64,000 nucleotides of DNA, from assembly GCF_016900875.1 (NCBI RefSeq), contig NZ_JAFEUM010000007.1, positions 124,001 through 188,000 of the forward strand, written 5' to 3'. Source of the stretch: Vibrio ulleungensis (GTDB lineage: Bacteria > Pseudomonadota > Gammaproteobacteria > Enterobacterales > Vibrionaceae). The stretch's first letter is position 1. The number at the start of each line of letters is the position of its first letter. Both the position numbers and the translations under genes were made by a program. The notes beneath the pieces are model-generated. The model did no database searches and had not been told where the DNA came from. It saw nothing but the letters and a program-made list of their open reading frames with translations. Below, piece by piece: positions 37,513 through 45,901 of the stretch.

Positions 37513-38664
37513 GTGACCATCACACCACCGCCTCTAAGTTTGTATGTACACATCCCATGGTGTGTACAAAAGTGCCCCTATTGCGATTTTAACTCGCACG
37601 CTCAAAAAGGTGAGATCCCACAAGCGCAATATATTGATGCTCTACTTGAAGACTTGGACATCGACTTAAAGCGCTACCAGATATCTCCAAGTGCAAGACC
37701 ACTGACATCAATATTCATTGGTGGTGGAACTCCAAGCCTGATAGAGCCTCAGAATATCGGTCGCTTGCTCGATGGCATAAAGCAGCGAATTAATTTTTCC
37801 GACAACATCGAAGTCACTATGGAAGCGAATCCAGGTACTGTCGAAGCCGAGCGATTTGCGCAATACGTGGTTGCGGGTGTTACTCGCATTTCTATCGGTG
37901 TACAGAGCTTTGAGCAAGAAAAGCTACTGACCCTTGGTCGCATCCACGGCAAACAAGAGGCGTTAACCGCCGCAAAACTGGCGCATACTATTGGTCTAAA
38001 TAGCTTTAACTTAGATTTAATGCACGGTCTGCCGAATCAATCCCCGCAACAAGCGATTGATGATTTAAAAATGGCGATTGAGCTAAATCCACCCCATTTG
38101 TCTTGGTACCAACTGACGATTGAGCCTAATACCTCTTTCTATTCCAAACCACCCGTCTTGCCCGATGACGATGACTTATGGGATATATTTGAAAAAGGGC
38201 ATGAGCTGCTGTCTGAAGCCGGTTACACCCAATATGAAACTTCTGGGTACAGCAAGGCTGGTTATCAGTGCCAGCACAACCTTAACTATTGGCGATACGG
38301 TGATTACTTAGGCATTGGCTGTGGCGCTCATGGCAAGCTCAGTTTCGAAGACGGTACCATCACGCGAACAGTAAAAGTAAAACACCCTCGTGGGTATCTA
38401 GACCTAACGAAAGAATATTTAAGTGATGAGAGCCAAGTCAGCCAAGAAGAGCGCCCGTTTGAGTTCTTTATGAATCGCTTTAGGCTGCTAGAGAGTTGCC
38501 CAAAGCAGGAATTTGTATCTCGTACTGGGCTGCCGCTAGACGCAATAAACACGCCGGTTCTGGAAGCAATCAACTTAGGCTATTTGGAAGAGAGTGAAGA
38601 TCATTGGCAGATCACTCAAAAAGGAAAGTTGTTCCTTAACGATCTGTTGGCTCTATTTGTCTAA
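37513..38664 (+). CDS. hemW: heme chaperone HemW (radical SAM)
   Basis: The 383-residue HemN-like protein has the radical SAM motif C17-x3-C21-x2-C24 in IPWCVQKCPYCDFNSH, GGGTPSL, and the HemN C-terminal domain. HemW inserts heme into respiratory proteins; it is not a coproporphyrinogen oxidase. The start is GTG, 2 bp after the rdgB stop. It is the last gene of the yggS series and ends in a REP-like terminator. Confidence 0.93.
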   Translation: MTITPPPLSLYVHIPWCVQKCPYCDFNSHAQKGEIPQAQYIDALLEDLDIDLKRYQISPSARPLTSIFIGGGTPSLIEPQNIGRLLDGIKQRINFSDNIEVTMEANPGTVEAERFAQYVVAGVTRISIGVQSFEQEKLLTLGRIHGKQEALTAAKLAHTIGLNSFNLDLMHGLPNQSPQQAIDDLKMAIELNPPHLSWYQLTIEPNTSFYSKPPVLPDDDDLWDIFEKGHELLSEAGYTQYETSGYSKAGYQCQHNLNYWRYGDYLGIGCGAHGKLSFEDGTITRTVKVKHPRGYLDLTKEYLSDESQVSQEERPFEFFMNRFRLLESCPKQEFVSRTGLPLDAINTPVLEAINLGYLEESEDHWQITQKGKLFLNDLLALFV

Positions 38665-38669
38665 AATAA

Positions 38670-38707
38670 ATGGGGTCAGAGTCGAATGACTCTGACCCCA
38701 TTTTTTT
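38670..38707. terminator. REP-like palindromic terminator after hemW
   Basis: TGGGGTCAGAGTC (38671-38683) and its perfect complement (38688-38700) flank a GAAT loop, followed by seven T residues. GGGGTCAGAGTC palindromes are familiar as scattered repeats in many gammaproteobacteria, often tied to REP-associated transposases. No transposase is next to this one. Confidence 0.75.
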
Positions 38708-38718
38708 ACCCCATTTAT

Positions 38719-39756
38719 TTACGGCTTAACCGCGACCAAAATATTGCGATTGATGGAAGAGTCGACCTTGTGCAAATACCCAGAGTATGGCGCTTCACTG
38801 AGCACTTTAAACCCATGATTTTCGAAGACTTGAGCGAGGCTGCGCCACTTAAGGGTAAACTCATTAAAACTCAGTACAATCGCGCCTTTCGGTTTTAACA
38901 CCGCTTTCCACGCATGTAACGAATCATCCACTAGCTCCAGCGGACTGCGCGCCATTTTCACGTCTTTCGCGGACTTACTGCCATGCTGCACCCCATAAGG
39001 CAAATCAGACACCATCACGTCACAGCTGTTCTTTTTAAGCACCTGATCGGCAATGCGAGTGTCCGCGGCGTAGAGTCTTAATTGCTGAGTATCACCTGCA
39101 TTAAACGCTTCTTTCTTGCTCGCAGCTTCTAGTAAAAAACCGTCAGCCACTTTTTTGCCTTGAGCCGACTGCTTAAGCTTTTGAGTTTTATGCTTAAAGC
39201 GCCCGTTTTTCATAAACTTAACGATAAAGGTTTGAATTTCATGAACCGATTTGGGGTTTATCTCGACACCAACAACATTGAGCCCTTGGATCAACCCTTC
39301 GTATAGCGTTGTACCTTTGCCACACATAGGATCTAGCAAGGTGATCTGTTCGGAGTTGGTTTGAGCTGCGCTGACCGCGAGATTTATCATCAGCCGAGTA
39401 AATTGCTCGTTGGTTTTACCGGTATAGCGCAAGATTTGACTCATACTTTGTGGAAAAGTATGAGTCGGCTCTGGCGACAAAGGTCTGAGCAGATCGCCTT
39501 CAACAACCTCAAACAGCGCATAATAGATAGACGCCCCAGTAAGCCGCGATTGGGCCTCTAGGGACAACGCTTCGGTTGTTGAAAACGCCAGTGCGGCGGG
39601 TAAGCCGATATCACTGTCGAGTGACGTTTCAACGTGAATATTTAACCCTGCTAACATCGCCGTAATTTCAGAGTGTGCTATCGATAGCGCAGCCTCGAAA
39701 TAGATACGGTTGTGACCAGGGTTAGCCAAAATGACGTATTTATGGATCGTACTCAT
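38719..39756 (-). CDS. putative RNA methyltransferase, TRM11-like
   Basis: The 345-residue protein has an N-terminal domain of about 130 residues with no clear motif and a C-terminal Rossmann methyltransferase domain: LLDPMCGKGTTLYEGL (SAM motif I), NVVGVEINPKS, and VSDLPYGVQHG at the catalytic loop, resembling the DPPY-type loop of TRM11/RlmL-class N2-guanine methyltransferases. The RNA target is unknown. Start at 39756 (MSTIHKYVIL) has an AAAAGAT site; the longer frame to 39786 is less likely. Confidence 0.75.
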   Translation of the reverse strand: MSTIHKYVILANPGHNRIYFEAALSIAHSEITAMLAGLNIHVETSLDSDIGLPAALAFSTTEALSLEAQSRLTGASIYYALFEVVEGDLLRPLSPEPTHTFPQSMSQILRYTGKTNEQFTRLMINLAVSAAQTNSEQITLLDPMCGKGTTLYEGLIQGLNVVGVEINPKSVHEIQTFIVKFMKNGRFKHKTQKLKQSAQGKKVADGFLLEAASKKEAFNAGDTQQLRLYAADTRIADQVLKKNSCDVMVSDLPYGVQHGSKSAKDVKMARSPLELVDDSLHAWKAVLKPKGAIVLSFNEFTLKWRSLAQVFENHGFKVLSEAPYSGYLHKVDSSINRNILVAVKP

Positions 39757-39826
39757 GAATCTTTTAAAGCGGTAAGCTTTTCCCACGGCTTGTCGGTGAA
39801 TCGGACGTAAAACCTACTAAGTTAAG

Positions 39827-40546
39827 CTAGGCAGTACGTTTATATTTTATGTCCCACACACCGTGACCAAGGCGGTGTCCGCGAGCTTCAAATTTAGTCA
39901 ATGGTCTTTCATCTGGACGAGGAATGTAAGGTCCCTCTGTCGCAATATTAGCGTAACCAGGCGCTTGCTCCATGATTTCAATCATGTGCTCTGCATAGTT
40001 TTCCCAATCGGTCGCCATATGAAAAATGCCCGTTTCCAATTGCAATTTACTGCGCACCATCTCAGCAAAGTCTAATTGAACAATACGACGCTTATGGTGA
40101 CGCTTTTTGTGCCAAGGGTCAGGGAAGAACAGTTGCACCGTGGCTAAGCTGCTTTCCGGGATCATATTGGCAAACACTTCTACCGCATCGTGGCACATGA
40201 CGCGTAAGTTTGTGACACCAGCTTCTTGAGCAGACGACAAGCATGCTCCAACACCTGGGCTATGAACTTCGATACCGATGAAGTTTTTATTTGGTGCAGC
40301 CTTAGCCATTTCGACCAACGACGCACCCATACCAAATCCAATTTCAAGCACGACTGGGTTGTCATTACCAAACACGTCTTTCCAAACCAAAAGCTGCTCT
40401 TGGTAATCGATACCCATTGTTGGCCAGCACTCATCCAGTGCTTTTTGTTGGCCTTTAGTTAGGCGCCCTTCACGACGGACGAAGCTACGTACTTTACGTA
40501 TCAGCTTACCGTCTTCGGTGTATTCATTGGTGGTTACGTCACTCAT
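39827..40546 (-). CDS. trmB: tRNA (guanine-N7)-methyltransferase TrmB
   Basis: The 239-residue enzyme makes m7G46 in tRNA. It has [16 protein letters not shown] (SAM site), [15 protein letters not shown] and the C-terminal [19 protein letters not shown]. It is divergent from mutY, as in E. coli. Confidence 0.96.
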   Translation of the reverse strand: MSDVTTNEYTEDGKLIRKVRSFVRREGRLTKGQQKALDECWPTMGIDYQEQLLVWKDVFGNDNPVVLEIGFGMGASLVEMAKAAPNKNFIGIEVHSPGVGACLSSAQEAGVTNLRVMCHDAVEVFANMIPESSLATVQLFFPDPWHKKRHHKRRIVQLDFAEMVRSKLQLETGIFHMATDWENYAEHMIEIMEQAPGYANIATEGPYIPRPDERPLTKFEARGHRLGHGVWDIKYKRTA

Positions 40547-40700
40547 TGATCTGTCTGCTCTAATTTCATTCGAAGCGAGAATTATCCAAAGAATAGTTCA
40601 TGGTGCAAGTTTTATTGCGATTACCATAGATTTTTGAGGGTTTTATTGACCGCAGTTCTATGTTGCAATGCGTCGCACTATCAGCAATCAATGAACAATA

Positions 40701-41768
40701 ATGACTCCTTTTGCGCGAAACATCTTAACTTGGTACCAAGATTACGGCCGTAAAAATTTACCGTGGCAACAGGGTAAAACAGCGTACCGCGTATGGCTGT
40801 CGGAAGTGATGCTTCAGCAGACCCAAGTCGCCACAGTGATCCCTTACTTTGAACGATTTGTAGAGACGTTTCCCGACGTTGAGTCGCTAGCCAATGCAGA
40901 CATAGACTCGGTGTTGCATCTTTGGACGGGTCTTGGCTATTACGCTAGAGCTCGTAACCTGCATAAAGCAGCTAAAGTAGTGACATCTGAGTACGGTGGT
41001 GAGTTTCCTCTCACGCTAGAGCAGATGAACGCTCTTCCCGGTGTCGGTCGCTCCACCGCGGCTGCGATTCTCTCTTCGGTTTACAATCAACCTCACGCCA
41101 TTCTTGATGGGAATGTGAAGCGGGTACTTGCGCGGCACAACGCCATTGCCGGATGGCCTGGCAAAAAACCTGTAGAGAACGCCCTTTGGGGGGTTGCTGA
41201 GCAGTATACCCCTAAGACGGAGGTGGAAGACTACAACCAAGCGATGATGGATATCGGGGCCCTTGTGTGCACGCGCACCAAGCCTAAGTGTGGCCTTTGC
41301 CCGATATCGTCGAGTTGCGCAGCCAATGAACAAGGAAATCAAACCGATTACCCTGGCAAAAAGCCCAAAAAAGAAAAGCCGATTAAGGCTGCTTGGTTCT
41401 ATCTCATTCATTGTGAAAACGAGATCTGGCTTGAGCAGAGACCAAGCACTGGCATTTGGGGTGGACTACATTGCTTCCCAGAGCTGGATAGTCACCAACC
41501 AGATGAAGTTCTAGAGTCTCTTTCAATACCACACTCAGCGGTTGACTCTACTGAACACCTCAATGGTTTTAGACATACCTTTAGCCATTATCATTTAGAC
41601 ATTAATCCCGTATTGGTAAAATTAGCTCAGCGCCCAAGCGTTATCATGGAACAAGGAAACGGTATCTGGTATAACTTAACCAATCCGATTCAAGTAGGGC
41701 TGGCTGCACCTGTCAAACAGCTTTTAGAGTCACTCCCTTACGAACTTAATCAAAAGGAATCCTTATGA
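40701..41768 (+). CDS. mutY: A/G-specific adenine DNA glycosylase MutY
   Basis: The 355-residue enzyme removes adenine opposite 8-oxoguanine. It shows LPWQ near the start, [13 protein letters not shown], the helix-hairpin-helix [12 protein letters not shown], catalytic Asp region [14 protein letters not shown], a 4Fe-4S site with C-x6-C-x2-C-x5-C spacing ([17 protein letters not shown]) and a C-terminal NUDIX-like 8-oxoG recognition domain. Its stop overlaps yggX by 4 bp. Confidence 0.97.
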   Translation: MTPFARNILTWYQDYGRKNLPWQQGKTAYRVWLSEVMLQQTQVATVIPYFERFVETFPDVESLANADIDSVLHLWTGLGYYARARNLHKAAKVVTSEYGGEFPLTLEQMNALPGVGRSTAAAILSSVYNQPHAILDGNVKRVLARHNAIAGWPGKKPVENALWGVAEQYTPKTEVEDYNQAMMDIGALVCTRTKPKCGLCPISSSCAANEQGNQTDYPGKKPKKEKPIKAAWFYLIHCENEIWLEQRPSTGIWGGLHCFPELDSHQPDEVLESLSIPHSAVDSTEHLNGFRHTFSHYHLDINPVLVKLAQRPSVIMEQGNGIWYNLTNPIQVGLAAPVKQLLESLPYELNQKESL

Positions 41769-42037
41769 GCCGCACCGTATATTGTGCCCGTCTAAAACAA
41801 GACGCCGATGGCCTCGATTTTCAACTTTACCCTGGTGATTTGGGCAAGCGCATCTTTGATAACATCTCCAAACAAGCATGGGGTGAATGGCAGTCTAAAC
41901 AGACTATGCTGATCAACGAGAAAAAGTTGAACATGATGGATCCAGAGCACCGTAAGTTGTTAGAAGGTGAAATGGTCAAATTCCTTTTTGAAGGCCAAGA
42001 CATTGTGATTGAAGGCTACACTCCACCTAGCGAATAA
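41765..42037 (+). CDS. yggX: Fe(2+)-trafficking protein YggX
   Basis: The 90-residue protein shows [19 protein letters not shown] with the conserved Cys near residue 6, [20 protein letters not shown] and a short C-terminus. YggX protects Fe-S clusters from oxidative damage. The mutY-yggX-mltC order is conserved and YggX and MutY (an Fe-S enzyme) are translationally coupled. Confidence 0.96.
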   Translation: MSRTVYCARLKQDADGLDFQLYPGDLGKRIFDNISKQAWGEWQSKQTMLINEKKLNMMDPEHRKLLEGEMVKFLFEGQDIVIEGYTPPSE

Positions 42038-42122
42038 GAGACCCATTGGAACATATTGGTACCCAATACCCGTGCATCTAGACTGTATGCCAATGTGAAA
42101 TGGGTACCTCTTCCTACGCTGT

Positions 42123-43259
42123 ATGAAAAATCTCCCATTTATTATTTTATTGCTTACATTGGCCGGTTGTAGCCGAGAATTTGTCGAAGGCATGTACGAC
42201 GTTAACTACGAACCAACCAATCGTTTTGCTACCAACCTTGCTCGCCTTCCAGGCCAATTTGAGCGTGATACAGATGCGCTTGATCGCCTAATCACTAATT
42301 TTTCTGGCGATATCGAAAAACGCTGGGGCCGAAGTGAAGTTAAGATTGCCGGTCGCAGCAATTACGTCAAATACATCGATAACTACCAAAGCCGCGCTGA
42401 AGTCAACTTTGCCACAGGTAAAATCACGATTTCGACCGTTGCCACTGAAGAGCCCAAAAAGCATTTACGTACTGCAATTGTCACAACGCTGCTCACGCCT
42501 GATGACCCAATGCAGGTCGATCTATTTTCGTCACAAAATATTCGATTAACGGGCGAACCTTTTTTGTATAAGCAAGTAGTTGATCAAAACGGGCAGCCGA
42601 TCCAGTGGAGTTGGCGGGCAGGAAAATTTGCAGATCATCTAATAGCCAACGAAATAAAAACGAAGCAAATTGATTTCAAAGTCGCTCACTATGTTGAAAT
42701 CCCAATGGTTCAACAGCACTTTGAACTGCGCAGTTACAAATACTCAGACATCGTTCAGAGGGCCTCTCAACGATATGATATTCCAGAAGATTTGATCTAC
42801 GCGATCATCAAAACAGAGAGCAGTTTTAACCCCTATGCTGTCAGTTGGGCCAACGCTTATGGATTAATGCAAGTGGTGCCAAAAACAGCTGGTGCCGACG
42901 TTTTTAAGTTGGTCAAAAAGAAGCCCGGAATACCTACTCCAGAGTATCTATTTAACCCAGAAAACAACATCGATACAGGTACTGCCTATTTCCACATTTT
43001 GAAAAATCGCTATCTTAAAGATGTGCAAAATCCCCTGTCATTGGAGTACAGCATGATTTCCGCATACAACGGAGGCTCTGGCGGCGTGTTAAATACATTT
43101 GATAGAAACAGCCGCAGTAACGCAATGAGCAAGCTAAACTCGTTACAGCCAAATCAGGTGTATTGGGCACTAACCAACAAGCATTCCAATGCGGAAGCGA
43201 GGCGATATTTAGAAAAAGTCACCAACTACAAAGCCGAGTTCAACAAAGGCAAAGGGTGA
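42123..43259 (+). CDS. mltC: membrane-bound lytic murein transglycosylase C
   Basis: The 378-residue lipoprotein (lipobox LAGC) has an N-terminal MltC domain and a C-terminal lysozyme-like SLT domain with catalytic Glu in IKTESSFNPYAVS, AYGLMQVVPKTAG and SAYNGGSG. It cleaves peptidoglycan at the outer membrane. It follows yggX by 85 bp containing a GGTACCCA/TGGGTACC inverted repeat (42058-42108). Confidence 0.95.
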   Translation: MKNLPFIILLLTLAGCSREFVEGMYDVNYEPTNRFATNLARLPGQFERDTDALDRLITNFSGDIEKRWGRSEVKIAGRSNYVKYIDNYQSRAEVNFATGKITISTVATEEPKKHLRTAIVTTLLTPDDPMQVDLFSSQNIRLTGEPFLYKQVVDQNGQPIQWSWRAGKFADHLIANEIKTKQIDFKVAHYVEIPMVQQHFELRSYKYSDIVQRASQRYDIPEDLIYAIIKTESSFNPYAVSWANAYGLMQVVPKTAGADVFKLVKKKPGIPTPEYLFNPENNIDTGTAYFHILKNRYLKDVQNPLSLEYSMISAYNGGSGGVLNTFDRNSRSNAMSKLNSLQPNQVYWALTNKHSNAEARRYLEKVTNYKAEFNKGKG

Positions 43260-43336
43260 TTTTTTAGGCTCAACCGTCAAAAGTGTGCAAATACTCAGCA
43301 AATGAATTTTTATTTGCTTAAATTTGCAAAAATCAG

Positions 43337-43365
43337 TTGACGGAAGCCGAGAAAATCCGTTTAAT
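43337..43365 (+). promoter_or_regulatory. promoter of the first tRNA operon
   Basis: TTGACG (43337-43342), 17-bp spacer and TTTAAT (43360-43365), then a GC-rich discriminator (AGCGCTCCG) typical of stringently controlled stable-RNA promoters. The tRNA begins at 43377. Confidence 0.85.
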
Positions 43366-43376
43366 AGCGCTCCGTT

Positions 43377-43452
43377 GCCTCGATAGCTCAGTCGGTAGAG
43401 CAGAGGATTGAAAATCCTCGTGTCGGTGGTTCGATTCCGCCTCGAGGCACCA
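43377..43452 (+). tRNA. tRNA-Phe (GAA)
   Basis: 76 nt with encoded CCA. The acceptor stem is GCCTCGA/TCGAGGC, and the anticodon loop TTGAAAA gives GAA. First gene of the operon. Confidence 0.97.
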
Positions 43453-43504
43453 TTTTTTATAGTGGTCTTGATAAAGAGCAACGTGATTCACAGCAAAGCT
43501 GTGA

Positions 43505-43552
43505 CGTGTCGGTGAACTGGCCGTCCGCGTTCGATTCCGCCTCGAGGCACCA
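43505..43552 (+). pseudogene. tRNA-Phe 3' remnant with 15-bp replacement
   Basis: CGTGTCGGTG is followed by AACTGGCCGTCCGCG and then TTCGATTCCGCCTCGAGGCACCA, that is the T arm and acceptor 3' half of tRNA-Phe with foreign sequence in place of one base. A CACAGC-AAA-GCTGTG hairpin (43489-43503) precedes it. No 5' half exists, so it is not a functional tRNA. Confidence 0.85.
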
Positions 43553-43615
43553 TTATTTATTTGGTGTTGAAAGTTGCAACGTTAACAATCAAAACCGAAA
43601 AAAAGCATTTAGTGT

Positions 43616-43691
<76 letters not shown>

Positions 43692-43694
43692 TTT

Positions 43695-43770
43695 GCCTCG
43701 ATAGCTCAGTCGGTAGAGCAGAGGATTGAAAATCCTCGTGTCGGTGGTTCGATTCCGCCTCGAGGCACCA
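43695..43770 (+). tRNA. tRNA-Phe (GAA), second copy
   Basis: Identical to the copy at 43377, starting 3 bp after tRNA-Thr. Confidence 0.97.
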
Positions 43771-43819
43771 CTTATTTTTAAGTGTTGCTTAGCAAGAAAG
43801 CAATTCTAAATAGAATTGT

Positions 43820-43895
43820 TCCCCCTTAGTTCAGTTGGTAGAACGGCGGACTGTTAATCCGTATGTCGCAGGTTCGAGTCCCGCAGGGGGAGCCA
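43820..43895 (+). tRNA. tRNA-Asn (GTT)
   Basis: 76 nt with CCA. Acceptor TCCCCCT/AGGGGGA; anticodon loop CTGTTAA gives GTT. Last gene of the first unit. Confidence 0.97.
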
Positions 43896-43902
43896 CATTA
43901 GA

Positions 43903-43931
43903 AAGCTCTGGTCATTTGACCAGAGCTTTTT
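43903..43931 (+). terminator. terminator of the first tRNA operon
   Basis: AAGCTCTGGTCA/TGACCAGAGCTT-type stem with a TTT loop, then T residues. Near-identical copies follow tRNA-Asn 2 and 3. Confidence 0.88.
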
Positions 43932-43932
43932 C

Positions 43933-44257
43933 CTTTTCTAAAGCCACTGAAAACTATTTTCATCGCATTGACGATAGCCTGAGCATTCAACTATCTTGAA
44001 TACAGCTACCTTTTATTAAGTACCCACCCGTCAATTAGCAAGCACCGAATGAAACTTAAACTTCCCGTACTTCACATAGACTTTATATACACGTAGAAAA
44101 CAGTTAAAACTCTCAATTCCCCTCTCAGTTAGCACTTTCATGTAGTTTTAAACCACCACTACCTTCAATCAGACAGACTGCTTTTTACACATAATGTCCA
44201 AAAATGGCTCACTGAGAACAGAAAACCATCAAACGCACAATTTATTGAATTTTTCTG
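43933..44257. other. 325-bp gap between the two tRNA operons
   Basis: No reading frame, repeat or RNA gene recognised. It is AT-rich and ends in the promoter of the second tRNA unit. Confidence 0.6.
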
Positions 44258-44286
44258 TTGACGCCAGAGGGCAAAAACCGTTTAAT
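44258..44286 (+). promoter_or_regulatory. promoter of the second tRNA operon
   Basis: TTGACG (44258-44263), 17-bp spacer and TTTAAT (44281-44286): the same hexamers and spacing as the first tRNA promoter, followed by ACACCCCGTC. Confidence 0.85.
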
Positions 44287-44296
44287 ACACCCCGTC

Positions 44297-44372
<76 letters not shown>

Positions 44373-44375
44373 TTT

Positions 44376-44451
44376 GCCTCGATAGCTCAGTCGGTAGAGC
44401 AGAGGATTGAAAATCCTCGTGTCGGTGGTTCGATTCCGCCTCGAGGCACCA
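44376..44451 (+). tRNA. tRNA-Phe (GAA), third copy
   Basis: Same 76-nt sequence as the other two Phe genes. Confidence 0.97.
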
Positions 44452-44502
44452 CTATTTCAATAGTGTTGCTTTTAGAAAATTTGTTTTGCAGCGGAGCTGC
44501 AA

Positions 44503-44550
44503 CGTGTCGGTGAACTAGCCGTCCGCGTTCGATTCCGCCTCGAGGCACCA
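44503..44550 (+). pseudogene. second tRNA-Phe 3' remnant
   Basis: CGTGTCGGTGAACTAGCCGT... then CCGCG and the Phe T arm and 3' acceptor with CCA. It differs from the remnant at 43505 by one base (A for G), and is likewise preceded by a hairpin (TTGCAGC-GGA-GCTGCAA, 44486-44502). Confidence 0.85.
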
Positions 44551-44604
44551 CTATTTCAATAGTGTTGCTTTTAAAACGAAAAAGCGATTCTGTAAAAGAA
44601 TTGT

Positions 44605-44680
44605 TCCCCCTTAGTTCAGTTGGTAGAACGGCGGACTGTTAATCCGTATGTCGCAGGTTCGAGTCCCGCAGGGGGAGCCA
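44605..44680 (+). tRNA. tRNA-Asn (GTT), second copy
   Basis: Same 76-nt sequence as at 43820. Confidence 0.97.
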
Positions 44681-44740
44681 CATTAAGAAGCTTTGGTCAT
44701 TTGACCAGAGCTTTTTTCTTTCTCAGGCAGATATAATTCT

Positions 44741-44762
44741 CAGCTAAGCTGCAGAGGCACCA
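44741..44762 (+). pseudogene. short tRNA-Phe 3' end remnant
   Basis: A CAGC-TAA-GCTG hairpin is followed by AGAGGCACCA, the last bases of the Phe acceptor with CCA. The flanking spacer resembles those after the other two remnants, so this looks like a further-decayed third copy. Confidence 0.6.
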
Positions 44763-44812
44763 CTAGTTAATAGTGATGTTTAAAACGAAAAGCAATTCTA
44801 CAAAAGAATTGT

Positions 44813-44888
44813 TCCCCCTTAGTTCAGTTGGTAGAACGGCGGACTGTTAATCCGTATGTCGCAGGTTCGAGTCCCGCAGGGGGAGCCA
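44813..44888 (+). tRNA. tRNA-Asn (GTT), third copy
   Basis: Same 76-nt sequence as the other Asn genes. A terminator with TTTTTT follows at about 44894-44926. Confidence 0.97.
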
Positions 44889-44893
44889 CATTT

Positions 44894-44926
44894 AAAAGCT
44901 CTGGTCATTTGACCAGAGCTTTTTTC
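44894..44926 (+). terminator. terminator of the second tRNA operon
   Basis: AAAAGCTCTGGTCA/TGACCAGAGCTTTT with a TT-rich loop and a T run; third copy of the same terminator in this region. Confidence 0.88.
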
Positions 44927-44945
44927 TTATTTGGGTGCTGAGACT

Positions 44946-45344
44946 CTAGCTATCACTGCAATGCAACATCCAGCGAAATCCATATTTATCGGCAACTTGG
45001 CCAAAGTGTGCTCCCCAAAAGGTATCTTCTAAAGGCATCACCACTTCACCCTCTTCTGCCAACCTATCAAAAATCATTTTCTGTTTAGCACGATCATTCA
45101 TTTCGAGAGAAAACGCGACCCCTTTGTCTGTTTGCGCGCGAGTACCGTCAGACATCATTAAGGTAAATAAATCACACTCAAAGGTAGCGTGCATGACCCA
45201 GTTAGGATCGGCGCCTTCAAAAGCTTGAGGTGCTTCAGAATAAAGCTGTTTATCGCCAATTTTCCCTTCAAATACCGCACAATAAAAGTCTAACGCTTCC
45301 GCGCACTTTCCGTTAAAAAATAGGTATGGAGTAAGTGTATTCAT
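44946..45344 (-). CDS. VOC family protein, PhnB-like
   Basis: The 132-residue protein has two vicinal-oxygen-chelate beta-alpha-beta-beta-beta modules: TPYLFFNGKCAEALDFYCAVFEGKI, then FLSEMND-like middle and EDTFWGAHFGQVADKYGFRWML at the C-terminus, as in PhnB/3-demethylubiquinone-methyltransferase-like proteins. Substrate unknown. Start at 45344 (AGGG at good spacing) is preferred to 45350. Confidence 0.82.
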   Translation of the reverse strand: MNTLTPYLFFNGKCAEALDFYCAVFEGKIGDKQLYSEAPQAFEGADPNWVMHATFECDLFTLMMSDGTRAQTDKGVAFSLEMNDRAKQKMIFDRLAEEGEVVMPLEDTFWGAHFGQVADKYGFRWMLHCSDS

Positions 45345-45442
45345 AGTCATCCCTTTTTAGTCTTGTAAGGCCCATCACACTATTTCGACGAGCACTTATT
45401 ACACTGTAATAGTGTCGTACAGTAATGGAGGTTCGTCGAGTC

Positions 45443-45796
45443 ATGGACGCTTTTGACATTCTTACCGAGAACCAAATTAAGTCGTGGGAAAAACGTAAGG
45501 CTGAAGGTAAGGACACACCAGCAAAGAACCCAACTTCAGGTAAACGCTCATCGTTTGAGGCCATGCTGTACAGAAGCATACTCGACCTCTACAAACAGAT
45601 GGCCAGCGTTGAATCTGGAACAAAGCAATATGCACAACTGGATCGCCGTGCAGAGAATATAAAAGCGCAGCTTTTAGTCTCTATGGAAAGGCAAAAGATG
45701 TTTATTAATAGCCAGATTTTTTCTCAACAATTATTGAATCGAAAGGCTGAGATACTAGGCAAACAGAAAGTGGACACCAAAGTACTGCACCCATAG
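45443..45796 (+). CDS. small basic protein of unknown function
   Basis: The 117-residue protein starts MDAFDILTENQIKSWEKRK, has a short Lys/Pro-rich linker and two long predicted helices (FEAMLYRSILDLYKQMASVE and the C-terminal RQKMFINSQIFSQQLLNRK), so it is likely helical. I do not recognise the family. GGAGG lies 11 bp before the ATG at 45443; the in-frame ATG at 45425 overlaps that site. It is divergent from the PhnB-like gene and convergent with gldA. Confidence 0.6.
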   Translation: MDAFDILTENQIKSWEKRKAEGKDTPAKNPTSGKRSSFEAMLYRSILDLYKQMASVESGTKQYAQLDRRAENIKAQLLVSMERQKMFINSQIFSQQLLNRKAEILGKQKVDTKVLHP

Positions 45797-45844
45797 CAAT
45801 TTTGGCGGCATGATGTAGTTACAAGGTAAGTTAGAACTGGGAAT

Positions 45845-45874
45845 AAAAAAAGGTCTGGCAAATCGCCAGACCTT
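45845..45874 (-). terminator. gldA terminator
   Basis: AAGGTCTGGC/GCCAGACCTT with a 5-nt loop and a T run on the minus strand, just after the gldA stop. Confidence 0.85.
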
Positions 45875-45901
45875 GTAGTTTCACTTTGTAATTCTAGTTA
45901 G

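Noticed and set aside
38719..39756. DNA methyltransferase of a restriction-modification system
   Set aside because: The fold order and the SDLPYG loop fit TRM11-like RNA methyltransferases, and no restriction gene is adjacent.
43459..43552. Possible additional tRNA gene
   Set aside because: Only the T arm and 3' acceptor half of tRNA-Phe are present; no D arm or anticodon arm can be folded.
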